From NCBI GenBank assembly GCA_019914995.1, contig CM034136.1:4541270-4605269 (forward strand): a stretch of 64,000 bases of DNA, in the 5' to 3' direction. A program made the translations under genes and the position numbers. The DNA is from Acanthochlamys bracteata (Eukaryota; Streptophyta; Magnoliopsida; Pandanales; Velloziaceae). This document shows, piece by piece, positions 11,494-22,361 of the stretch (its first letter is position 1; each line of letters begins with the position of its first letter). The notes under the pieces are model-generated. The model made no database searches. It saw nothing but the letters and a program-made list of their open reading frames with translations, and was not told where the DNA came from.

Positions 11494-12089
11494 CCTGATA
11501 TGATATTTATAAAGATTTGGGCTCATTCTTCTCATCGCCAATTGATTTTGAGAAGAATCCTAAGTTAGTCCCACATTATTTATCAATAATTCTGATATGA
11601 TATTCATAAAGATTTGGGCTCATTCTTCTCATCGCCAATTGATTTTGAAAAGAATTCTAAATTCGTCATATGGTATCAGAGCGGGTTGGGCCGGATCAGC
11701 CTAAGATGTGGACTAAATCTAACTTTATTATCTATATCTATTCAGAGCCTTTATGTTTCGCTTTATTTCAGGGCAAAATTAGCTCGCTTTATTTCAGGAC
11801 AGATAGTTTGTTTTATTCAAAAAACAGTTGTCCACTATACTATACGACAAATAATCCATTTTATTTCAGGACAGATCGTCCGCTTCATCCAATTCATTAT
11901 AAGACACGTAGTCCGCATCAGTTCAATTTACCCAAAAAAAAAAAAAAAAGCACTCTCTACTGAAGGGCAGGTGTTAAAGAAAGGTTTAGTCCCACATTAC
12001 TTATCAATGATCCTGATATGATATTCATAAAGATTTGGGTTCACTCTTCTTATCGCCAATTGGTTTTGAGAAGAATTCTAAATTCGTCA
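11494..12089 (+). mobile_element. TRIM retrotransposon with three LTR copies
   Basis: Three copies of a ~115-bp terminal repeat are visible: a truncated one at 11494-11562, a second at 11563-11668 missing its first bases, and a full one at 11972-12089 that begins TGTTAAAG and ends with CGTCA. They share the core GATATGATATTCATAAAGAT and CATCGCCAATTGATTTTGA. Directly after the second copy, at 11671-11682, is TGGTATCAGAGC, complementary to the 3' end of initiator tRNA-Met (primer binding site). Before the third copy is a polypurine-like A-run (11935-11950). The ~300-bp interior has no coding capacity. This is the definition of a terminal-repeat retrotransposon in miniature, which must be mobilised in trans. 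Confidence 0.8.
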
Positions 12090-12111
12090 CAGTTCTTGTC
12101 GTTTGTCTGTG

Positions 12112-12635
12112 TCTGTTGTCACGGGCCTAGAGTTTTACCTTGGCTCGTGCGGCACTTAGTCACGATCCTTTGTGGCTAAGTCAGCCTTTCCCCAAAACTG
12201 CTATCAAAGATAGCTAAAGACTTTGTGGCAAGAAGGGACTTAAGAGAAGAGATGAAAGCTTACAAGAGAGAGCTTTGAAGAGAATGCTTTATATATAGCT
12301 ATGCTAGTATTACAACTCTTGCTTGATGCCCCAAATGAAGGCTCACCCCCTCTATTTATAGCTTCTCCACCTCCTCAACGGACGGTGGAGATTGCTTTGA
12401 TCGGACGGTGGAGAATACATGTTCCAGAAAGTTCTTACAAAATATTCTTTACAAGAGTCTCCACCATTCTAGAGTATTCTCTAACTTACTCTAGATTTAT
12501 GCCAACTATCCTTTGTCTAAAGTATTCTATCATACTCTAGACTTGGCTTATGTACAAGGCAATCTACCTAGTCAAAAAGTATTTTACCAAGATAATTTGA
12601 GTGGGGAGAAGGGTCAAAATAACCATACCATGACA
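12112..12635 (-). mobile_element. Candidate solo LTR, minus orientation
   Basis: A ~524-bp segment flanked by the direct repeat CTGTG (12107-12111 and 12636-12640). Read on the minus strand it starts TGTCATGG and ends ACAACAGA, so the 3' end is not a perfect CA. On the minus strand it has a TATA box (TATAAATAGA, plus 12351-12360). Upstream of that are two copies of the box CGGACGGTGGAGA (plus 12381-12413 region, read inverted) and repeated CTAGAGTATTC words, which resemble an LTR promoter. No internal domain or second LTR is seen. The short duplication could be chance, so confidence is moderate. Confidence 0.4.
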
Positions 12636-12719
12636 CTGTGCTTGTGCGTGATCCGGAACTTTGTTCTCTTGTTTTACTTTTGCTTTAAAAAACAAATACA
12701 TTCGTTTAGAACAACATCT

Positions 12720-13690
12720 GTGATATAAAATCGAGTTTTAAATTGCGTTCTAAAAAAATATTTTTTAATTTTTTAATTTATAATTTTCAATAATTTTTTA
12801 ATAATTTTTATAATTTTATTTCAAAATTTAATATATAATAATTATTTCTTTAAATTAAAATAATATAATTTATTTATTTAAATAGAATAAAAATATTTAC
12901 TATTTTTTAAAAGTATTTTTTAAAAATAGTTTCGAATACTTTTTTTGCTTGTTTGTATCAGAAATAAACAGTGTTACAATGGTGACGCTGTTTTGAGTTT
13001 GAAAATTTTTACGCTTTAATTAGAGGAAGTCTTGTTAGGTGTCGGTGACTTGAATGAATTAAGAGGTAAATGCCAAAATGTTGAATTTTGTAAAGTTTGG
13101 AAGCTTAGAAAATTGGTATTTGTTGGGTGTTGACTGAAGTAGCATTCAAATAAATCAAATCTCCAGAAAACAAAGGCAAACTGAAATTTATTATACAATT
13201 AATCCTAAGTAAGCATTTCTTCGCAAGTTTTTCTAATTTGGAAACAATTTGGTTTACTGCCTTTGGCGTGGGAACTTGCTTTGCTGTTCTCATTTTCTGG
13301 AGACAAGTCAAGCTAAATGTTTCCCTCAAAACAAACGCTAATCATCTCAAAATGCTTATACTATATACGAGAGCATACTGCACAACTAGTGGTTACTTCA
13401 TGATAGACCGCAACGCATCCATCATCAATTTTTCTGGTCCCATTATTATATGAACTTAGATCATATAATATCTGTAATGTGTAAAGCTCGTTGCAAAACA
13501 ACATAGATGGTGTTTTAGAAGTGTTTTAAACACTTTTTCATCTAATTTTTATTTCATATTATTTAACAAAATTTTACAATATTTTATTAAAATTTATTAA
13601 AAATTTAAAAAATATAAAAAATTATATCATAAAATTATTTATTTTTACTATTTTAAAATTTTCAAAAAAAATTATATCTCTAGAATAATG
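12720..13690. repeat. AT-rich repeat blocks, no gene
   Basis: Two blocks, 12730-12960 and 13500-13690, belong by shared words to the AT-rich dispersed family described elsewhere in the window. The stretch between them (12960-13500) holds only short frames without features. Confidence 0.35.
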
Positions 13691-14149
13691 GGTATTTTTG
13701 CCTTAAGTTTTTGTTTGAGCTTGTATGTTGGATTAGTTCATGCGGACAACGGTATGTTGTAATGTTGTTTGATTGTTCTCTAGAATTTTGGAGTTAATTA
13801 TTTTTGTTGATTGTATTATGTTTTCTTAAAACTTCTATTGTGTTGGTTTTGTTCCGGATAGATTTCTTTATTGCGCTTGTGACTAGTAAATGTATGTAAC
13901 TTTCAATAATTTTGTTTTCATGGATATGCTAAATGCTCATCTCTTCTTTCTCTGTGTCGAAGGTTTAAGCTTTGAATGCATATGTCAGATAAGGTTATTT
14001 TATGAGAAGCAATTTTTTAACGTCCACTCTATACCACTATCAGGTACGACTCTAGAGCTAATTCAACACTATCAAAATCAAGAGTTTGGATGTTTACTGT
14101 ATTTTATTTCCAATCATTTTACTTGTTTGTGGAAGTAGATGGATCAGCG

Positions 14150-15479
14150 TAAGAAGTTCGTTGCTTATTTTATTGTACATACAGTAATGCTTTTTTAATA
14201 ATAGTCATTAACAAATTCTGGGAAAGACATGCAAGTGTTCCTCGTGAACCATCCTTAATTAGACGTTTGAGTAGGATTTCACATTTATGTAAACTATTAA
14301 GAGGAGAAACAGAGAATTGCATATCCTATCTTAGAATGGATGCAAATGCTTTCATAAATCTTTTCTAAATACTGCATAACAATTATTTACTAAAAAACTC
14401 TCAATATGTCCCGGTAGAAAAGCAGCTTATACACTTTCTGCATATTGTTGAACATAGCAGAACTAATAGGGCGATGAAGATCGACTTTATACGATCAGTC
14501 CGGACAGTTCATTACTATTTTCGATGAGTGATTGCCGTTATATGTAAGCTTAAGAATGTTTATATAATCCAAGCGACATCACATGAACATCGTATTCCGG
14601 CAAAAATTTTAATTGGTATCCATATTTTAAGGCATAGTAATTATGTCTTGTAAGTTGTGCAAGAATTCGTTATGATAAGTTAGGTCATCTAAATTTATCA
14701 AATTATTTTATAAGATTGTATGAGCCTAATTGGTGGCACACATGTACTTGTAAGAGTCCCTACTAATTTGACAGCACTCTTTCGATGTCGAAAGAGTGTC
14801 GCTCAAAATATTTTAGGGTGTTGCAATTCTGATATGAGGTTCAAATATGTTTTGGTTGGTTGGGAAGGATCAGCTAATACTTTACGATACTAAAAAATGC
14901 ATTGACTCGACCTTTAGCGAGTCGTTTGAATGTCCCACAAAGTAATAACTGTATACCATTCACTTTACAAGTGGCATGTATATACTCGTTACATTACAAA
15001 AGTTTTTTTTGTTTCTTAAGTGTAGAAAAATTTTACCTTATTAATGTGGGGTACACAACCATGCCAGGCTTTCTTGCTCCACATTCGGGAGTGCGCTACC
15101 ATCTAAAACAAATTATTTGACGCAAATCAGAGAATCCACAAGAGTAGTTTAATTTTCGGTACTCTTTGTTGCGAAGTACGATAAAGAGAGCTTTTACTTA
15201 TTGAAAGGTCGATTTAGGATAATCCATCAATATCCTTATTATTCTTTTTCAGTGTAAGTTAATTTTGTGTTGGCATATTGTGTATTACATAATTATATAC
15301 TGTGTATGAATCGTAATGACATGATTTTGAATGATTTTAGGATATATGAGGAATATGAATATGATTTGCAAAATTTTAGCACTAGAAGTCAACACAAGCA
15401 ACGTTTAGAGAACATAGAACGCAAATTGAGGAATAAGATTGTAGATGATGTGTGGAATTACTATAGTGTAGATCTTTAG
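14150..15479 (+). pseudogene. PIF/Harbinger transposase relic (DDE_Tnp_4 type)
   Basis: Several frames joined across stops and frameshifts follow the plant Harbinger transposase order. There is an N-terminal YLRMDANAFINLF-like helix region (~14325) and GRSVRTVHYYF-like helices (~14490). Next comes GTHVLVRVPTNLTALFRCRK with AQNILGCCNSDMRFKYVLVGWEGSAND (~14728-14885), corresponding to the GA(I/L)DGTH...RK...QN...D..F.YVL.GWEGSA.DS block around the first and second catalytic Asp. Then PGFLAPHSGVRYHLKQ (~15063-15110) and a tail with LRNKIVDDVWNYYS (~15430-15470). The separate frames show it is dead. Family identification is by motif order, which is distinctive. Confidence 0.75.
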
Positions 15480-15659
15480 GATGCTTTTAGTTGCTCAGCT
15501 TATTTTGTAGTAAAAAATATTTGTAGTGATTTGCTCAGTCTGTAGTTGTCTTAACTTTCACAATGTTATTAAAATTCAGTTGGACAAATTTCAATATTAT
15601 GCTTTTGTAAGATAATTTGATCATTTATAAAAAATATGAAACGTAGGTTGTAATTTTCT

Positions 15660-16650
15660 GTGTATGATAGCTTTTTATTCACTATAATGGACTTATTATT
15701 AGCTTATATTTTACCTTTATTGTTCAGTATATCTGGTACAATATGCTTCCTATTGTTGAGATCCAGATATCAGGGGAATCTAAATCGGGCCAAGCTTCAG
15801 TCTTGTCCCTCCCTATGCGAAAAGGTAAAGAAGCGTCCAATAAAAGTTGGACACAGTTTCAGAATGAGAAACTCATTGAATTTCTTGCTAAGCAATGTAG
15901 ATAAGGTACGAAAGTGGATAAGAGTTTCAAATATTCTACCTTCGTCGCTGCTGCCAACCATATCAAAGACATGTGTTATATGGACTTCACATCAGCATAT
16001 TGAACACAATTATGGTACCTTATGTTGAAGGTGGCTTCTCTTTAAATTTGTGCTTAATGTAAGTGGGGCTAGTTGGAATGATGAACATAAGATGATTATT
16101 TTGAACAAAGAGACTGAGAGAGATCTTATGTAGGTAATTTAGTTAATTAGTATGAGTTTTGTATTCAATGAGGTTAGTTACATACATCTTATTTAATTTG
16201 GTGACAACATATTTTATGTATTGGTAATTATTATTGTTTTATTTTGATGAATTATAGAGTAATTTGCAGCTCAAACCATTCATAAATGTACTAATTCATC
16301 TATTGGATGATCTACAAATGATTTGTGGAGATGATAAAGCCATCGGACAATTTTGCAATCTTGCTCCTAACAATTTTGGAGAGTCAATAGCAAAAAATGG
16401 CCAAAATAGTACTTCAAGTGATGAGACTGCAAAGGATCCAGACACTTCGCGTTTCATGCAGAGTTACGAAGTCCTACATTTTCACCAGCATGACCGTTAC
16501 AGAGTAGGCAACCTCCCGTACCACATTTTTAATTCTCTTCACTTGCTCGAAAAAGGACCAAGTATAGACATGCTAATGATGACAGCAAATTTCAGGAGGA
16601 TTTGGTTGCCTTGGTGCGAGACATTGTTTCAGCAACAAGATAACTGAAAG
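15660..16650 (+). pseudogene. Harbinger second ORF relic (Myb/SANT-like protein)
   Basis: Downstream of the transposase remains and in the same orientation. Broken frames include NVSGASWNDEHKMIILNKET (~16050-16110), matching the G.GW......I......W segment of the plant Myb/SANT-like domain (PF12776 type), and KPFINVLIHLLDDLQMICGDDKAIGQ (~16270-16350), like the linker that follows it. Harbinger elements encode such a DNA-binding partner that helps the transposase bind the ends. Stops at about 16027 and 16129, plus a likely insertion between 16129 and 16260, show decay. Confidence 0.55.
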
Positions 16651-18316
16651 AAGATTAAGTAAAGAGGTAGTGCTTGCCCTTAGAGCATTGTCTGATAATT
16701 TTTAGGAGGAACAAATCGGATTAGCATATGATGAGCTAATGATGGACGAGAGAAGGTACGTGCATTCCTCACGAAAGATGATGCCTTGTGAAGACAATGG
16801 ATGTATGATTTTAGCGCTAAGCATATTTAGCAAACTGTTGTGTACGACTTTTTGCATTGGATATATAAAGTTAAAAGTACTCACTTTTTTGTTTTGTAAT
16901 AATTATTAGTTATGCCATTTAATTAGTTTGTATTTTGTAACGAAGATTATAACTTACTATGATAGTTGTGTAATATAAGTTTAACATATAATATATGTTA
17001 GTAATTAAGTTGATAATTTATGACACATTAAAATATATAATATATGCAATTTGCTAGCTGGTGATCTTTGTTCGAAAGTGTGTAGTTTCTTATGTTAACG
17101 TTCCTATTCTTTCTCAAGGTGCATGATGATATGAAAATGTCAAACCTACTCCACCACATTTGAGGCACTATCAAACGGGAGATCCTGTGCAAGAGATTAT
17201 GTTTATAATGCTAATATTGGGAATTATCTTCTGCGCTCGCATGCTAGTTGATTTTTTTTGGCATCAAAATGAAGACTCATATTTCATTGTCTACGAAACA
17301 ATTCGCTTGAACACTTCAAATTCTAGAGAAAGAATGTTTAAATATCAATATATCATTGACTATTTCTAAGCTATACATGTATAGTTTAAATTCCTCAACA
17401 AGCAATTTTTCTTTAGTAAGGTTGTTGTGAAGAGTTCAATAAAAATAATGAATCCATCATTCTAATGTATACAACAGCAAACCAACTAGAATTAAAGATT
17501 TAAAAAAATCTGAAAAAGGATCCTCCATCCAAAAAGTGAAGCTCGATGGGATTTTTATACGAATGGATCACGACATAGCTGTTTCTGACGTGCCAACTAA
17601 TTTTTTGTGTTATACATGAGTGAGCATGAGTTTAATGCTGTACAGGAGTGAGCATGGGTTTAGCTGTCACCTAGAAGTTAAAACATTATTGGAAGTTAAG
17701 ACTAAATCAGTCAGTACCATATTCAAATTGATATTTCTGTGGCAACAAACAGTTAAGCATTGGCTCTTATGTAACTTGAATGCTATTTTGAGATGTGGAG
17801 ATGTGCCAGTCTGGTAAGTAGAAGATGTAAAGAATAGGTTGCATTCTTTAGATGTGGAGATCTCCGTGTCCCATCACTAGGCTAGATTCTGGAAGACCAT
17901 CAAGATGTACATGTGAAATGGCAAGAATTGTAGAACACAAGAAATTATTATTGATGAGCATAATAAGAGAACAAGCATTATGTTGCAAAATTCAATGAAT
18001 AACCAACATTGCAGCATGCATTCCTCGTAACGTTTCGAAAAGCTATAGCTAACGAGTACTGAAGCATTGTCTGCTATTTAAACAAGTACATTGATGAAAC
18101 AACATTGAGATGAAATCTATGACATAGCTTCCCAAAGCATTAGCACATTCATTGCCCAACATGAGGAGAAAAAAAGGCTACATTTTCAACAAAAAAAATG
18201 AATGCATAGTCGAGAAATTGTGGGCTGAAATAGCCTGTTCATAGCAAACATTTATGAAACACTTTCTGACACTGTTGAGCAAACACTTCCTAAATAAACC
18301 ATCATCTTCCCCAAAG
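16651..18316. other. Gene-free stretch
   Basis: Possibly still inside or just beyond the Harbinger relic. Only short open frames without recognisable features (17160-17369, 17620-17817). I could not find terminal inverted repeats for the Harbinger element. Confidence 0.4.
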
Positions 18317-18321
18317 TAAAC

Positions 18322-21300
18322 TGTAACATCCAACACATGAACGTGGCCCAGCATCAATTAAAACCAACCGCCATATCATACCTTATCTCATTTCTTTTCC
18401 TTTAAAACTTTTTCTTCTAACTACTACTTTCTTTTTTTCTTTTCACTCCCTCCCGACGCAGACGTAGCCTCCTCCCGAGCCTCCCTTTTTCACGAAGATC
18501 TTCCAGCGCTCAACCTCTCTTTCCAGCAACGAGCACCTTCTTCCTACCATTGGAAGTTCCTCTTACTATTTTTGAACCTCGCCGTCGTGTTCTTCAACAT
18601 TTCACCGCGCGGGGTGAATCGAGGGTTTTCGTCGGACATCCTCGCCGGACTTCCGGCTGTGGTGAGTAACAAAAACTCATCTCTTAATCTCAATGATGCT
18701 TTTCTCTTGTTAATTGAGACGAATTTTCACTTGTATTGAGAATTTCATCGCCGAGCCGACGAAATCGTTTTCAACGATTTGTGGCCGCCGGCTTGCGATA
18801 ATATCTTGGAGTATTTTTATAATTCGGTGGTATTTACTTGCACTCGTAGCTGATTGGATTTTTCTCCGGCCAAAATTCCCTCCGGCCAGCACTATTTATA
18901 CCGAAATCCGGCAGTCTAGTGGGCCCCACTTGTATGTGAGTTGAATTACGTGTTAGCGTGCGTTAGATGCTACTACTTAGATGGATAATTAATTAGTTTT
19001 TATTTAGGTGATTGCTAAATTGAAGATTTGGTGAATTGTTGATGTTCGAAGCTATTTGGAGTACGATCGTATTGTTTAAATCGGTGAGCTTTCTAATCTT
19101 GCTATCGTTAGTATATTTGAGTAGTGAATAGGATTAAATGATTGGTGAAATGGATGAATATTTAGAATGAGATTCCGCCGTTGCAGTGATGTTATTATAG
19201 TGGTTTGTGCTAAACATTATAATTATTAGATTAGTTCCGCTTAACGCAATTAAGTAGTAGTCGTGCTGTTGTGTTATAGCTTTTTGATGAAGAACGTGGG
19301 CTGAGTGGCTTGACTTAGAGTAATCAGTGCATTAATTGATCACGAGAAAACAGGTGAGGGTTACCGTGCCTTTCTTTCTTAGCTTGCATTAGGCTGCTGG
19401 CACAGGTAACAACCACTTGGAACTTTGGCATAATTCGCCACTTTCTTTATATTGAATAACTTACTCCTCATGCTAGATAATGACTATATGTGTAGAGTAT
19501 GTTCGTAAGAATTCTCTATGAACTAATCTAGTAGCATGTGGTAACTAAAGGTCTTACCGTTTGATTATGTCTATAAAGAGCATTAATGGTTATATATGTT
19601 ATATAAGTTCTTACATGTAATGCCTAGTATGCTTAGAGTATGGTTAATGTTAACTATAATGATATCAAGCATGGTAACTCTGCACAAATCAAGAATGACT
19701 ATTATTTATGTTACATGACCATTATCTTTGAGCATTGATAAACGAACCCTGAAACGATATATATGCATAGAGACATGATTTATATTGAACTATAATGGTA
19801 TGAGTTTACATGTCATAATGCATAGACACTCGCGCTGCACGAGGGCAGGCGAGTCAGGGGCTGAGGTCAGGACCCCAGTGAGTGTGGGGCGGGCACCCAC
19901 CTAAGGCCATAGTATGTTAGGCCCATGCGCGTGGGGGTAATACCACGGCCATTCGGTTCGATCACCCGAATTGTTGTACCTCGCCGAGACAGGAGTAGCC
20001 TGGTTTGTAGGTTGAGCTGGAGACTGGGTCTCGCTCTGTGTTATATGTTTATCTTCCTGATTCCCTGACTAGTGTTACATCAAGAATATAGATAGATAAG
20101 CATGTATGGTATCATATTTGACATATTTGGATAATGCACGATATATGTATGAATGCATAATGGCATTATAGCGTGCATAGTGGACTTTATGTATTTAGGA
20201 TGCCATAGTGAAAGAAATATAAACTATATTGTTTGTTTTTATAATACATGTCACCTAATGAATATTATTGCATGGTAATATAGCATAATATCTTTTGAAC
20301 TGCATTAGTTGCATGTCAAAGCCCTACGTATCTGTTCTTATTGGGAACTAGGTTGATATGGGATGATCTAGGACCCAATAGAGCTTGTTCTGATCTAATC
20401 GTTGTATCTGTTGCATGTAGCGGTTAGGATTGAAACAATTAGGGTAATGCATTAGAAGTCCTAAATGGTGCATTCTGTTATTTCACCTCACTGAGTCTGG
20501 GCTCATCCTTTTTTCTTTCTTTGGCCTCTCCCAGATATTCCAGATACTAGCGGGAGCTAACAGGTAGCACTAAGTTTTGATATAGCACGTCGACGGTAGA
20601 TTCGTGTACTTATAGTTCATTTTGGCATATAGATGGCTCTATTATTTTCTTAAGATATGTATTTTCTCTTATATCTTTTTGGCCTTGTATTTGATTTGTA
20701 AATTGAAGTTTTGGATATGTAATAGGTGTGAGTGCGGCTACCGGTAGCCAATAGATATTTTATTGGTTGGTTTTGGTATTGGAAGTATTTTGTTTATTTC
20801 TATTTTATTTCGTCATTGTCAAGTGATTTATTATGGTACATATTTTCACTTGAAATTTATAGGGAAGATTTTGCCGAAATTTTATTTATTTGGAGATATT
20901 TGGTGAACCATTTATGATGCTTTTGGGTCAGACTTACTAGACTGGATATAGTTTGGATGTTATCCAGACAGGTCTAGTTTAGGCCGATCGCGGCCGGGTT
21001 GGGTTGTGACAAATTTGGTATCAGAGCAAGGCATGTCTTAAGAGATTACAGAGCCTAAGTTAATTGCATTATATTTTTCATTTGATTTCTTTCGCTAACA
21101 TTAGCAGTTTCGTTAGATCGCGGCCGCCGAAGCGTAAACAAGTAGAATCGGTTTCTTATCCCGCGACTACTGTTAGGACTAGAAAGAGAACCCCTGCACA
21201 TCATGCTCGAAATTTATAAGGAAAGTTTTACCGAAATTTTATTTATTTGAAGATATTTGGTAAATCGTTTATAGACTGGATCTAATTTGGATGTTATCCA

Positions 21301-21345
21301 GACAGGTCTAGTTTAGGCCAGTCGCGGCCGGGTTTGGTCGTAAGA
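18322..21345 (+). mobile_element. Gypsy-like LTR element reduced to LTR, primer site and LTR tail
   Basis: The left LTR runs 18322-21011 (about 2690 bp, TGTAACATCC ... GGTTGTGACA). TGGTATCAGAGC at 21016-21027, five bases downstream, is the initiator tRNA-Met primer site. About 180 bp of interior remain, including a basic 30-codon open run (RPPKRKQVES near 21125) that may be the start of gag. From about 21208 to 21345 a second copy of the last ~135 bp of the LTR follows (compare 20850-21011). TAAAC flanks the unit on both sides (18317-18321 and 21346-21350), a 5-bp target duplication. The LTR holds a GC-rich island at about 19830-20040. Such long LTRs suit Ty3/gypsy elements, but with no pol left the superfamily is inference. 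Confidence 0.8.
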
Positions 21346-21906
21346 TAAACGAAACAAATAAAATTAACTTATTATGGCATGTCAATCACAAAATCACAAA
21401 GTACCATATCTCCAAACAAGAAATTCATCAACTTTAACATAACTAAACTCTCAGCCACAAAGAAACAAAAAACAGTAAAAAAAACATGAGACTAACATAT
21501 CCAGCAATAGTCTGGTCCTAAAGCTTAAACTTAAAATATAGCAAAAACATCATTAATTACAAAAAAATACTAACATATTAGATCCTTCAAGGTTACGAGC
21601 CACAACTTTCAAGAGAACACCAAAAAATTTATAACTTAACCCAAATTAAAGATGTTAATAAAAAGAAATAAGATAAAAAGAAATTGAATATAATGGTCAA
21701 GAAGTACTTGCAACTTGCGAATAAAAAGCACGACATACTATTTCATATCAAAGTTTCACCATAACAAATCATCCTACTACATCTAATCTACAACAGTAGT
21801 AATACTTAGCACAATTCTGCTCACCTTGAAAATTGATCAGAACCATAAATCCAAAATTTTTTGCTCTTACTAATACAGTAATCAAAGCCTATTACATCTC
21901 TTACAA
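21346..21906. other. 3' flank of the small minus-strand gene
   Basis: Between the retroelement's right target duplication and the stop codon of the next gene. AT-rich with no coding potential; it presumably contains the 3' untranslated region of the 21907-22284 gene. Confidence 0.35.
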
Positions 21907-22284
21907 TCATAATAATTGAACAAGAGACACATGATGGAATCCATCAAGCTCCTCACGATCACATCCACTGATAAATACATATCGCGCCTTCCCGATCATC
22001 ACAAACAAACCATCTCCCGATCTTTGTGTTGCTCGCTCAATTGCTAGGAATTCAATACCTGTGGTGTGAGCAACACCAGATCTATCAGAATTCGAACAGA
22101 ATTGCAAGATTGATAGCTAAATTGAGAGATGTTGAGAACAAAAATTATGCATTAGGGAAAATAAAAATAATTTCGCACCTATAATCGAGATATTGAATTC
22201 GTTTCCGACGATGGACGAAATCAAGTCATAGGTCCCTATAACTCGTGGACACGGTGAATTCCAAAACGCTTTGATCCGAACCAT
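21907..22284 (-). CDS. Small two-exon gene, unidentified
   Basis: Exons (minus strand) 22284-22179 and 22058-21907, with donor ATAG|GTGCG and acceptor CCACAG|GT. The join keeps the frame (106 bases, then 152 bases ending in TGA) and yields 85 residues. The N-terminus is MVRIKAFWNSPCPRVIGTYD and the C-terminal half contains GDGLFVMIGKARYVFISGCD, which looks like a folded alternating-hydrophobic domain and not random translation. There is no signal peptide or membrane helix. The start codon lies only 77 bp from the ATG of the divergent NAD(P)-binding protein gene, so the two would share a very short promoter, or the true start is elsewhere. I do not recognise the family. Support is the clean splice and plausible composition only. 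Confidence 0.45.
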
Positions 22285-22361
22285 CTTTACTTCATCCGAT
22301 CCACAGCGGTTTTCTTTGCTAAATCTTCTCCAATCACAATCTCTCTATCTTCCTTAATTCA

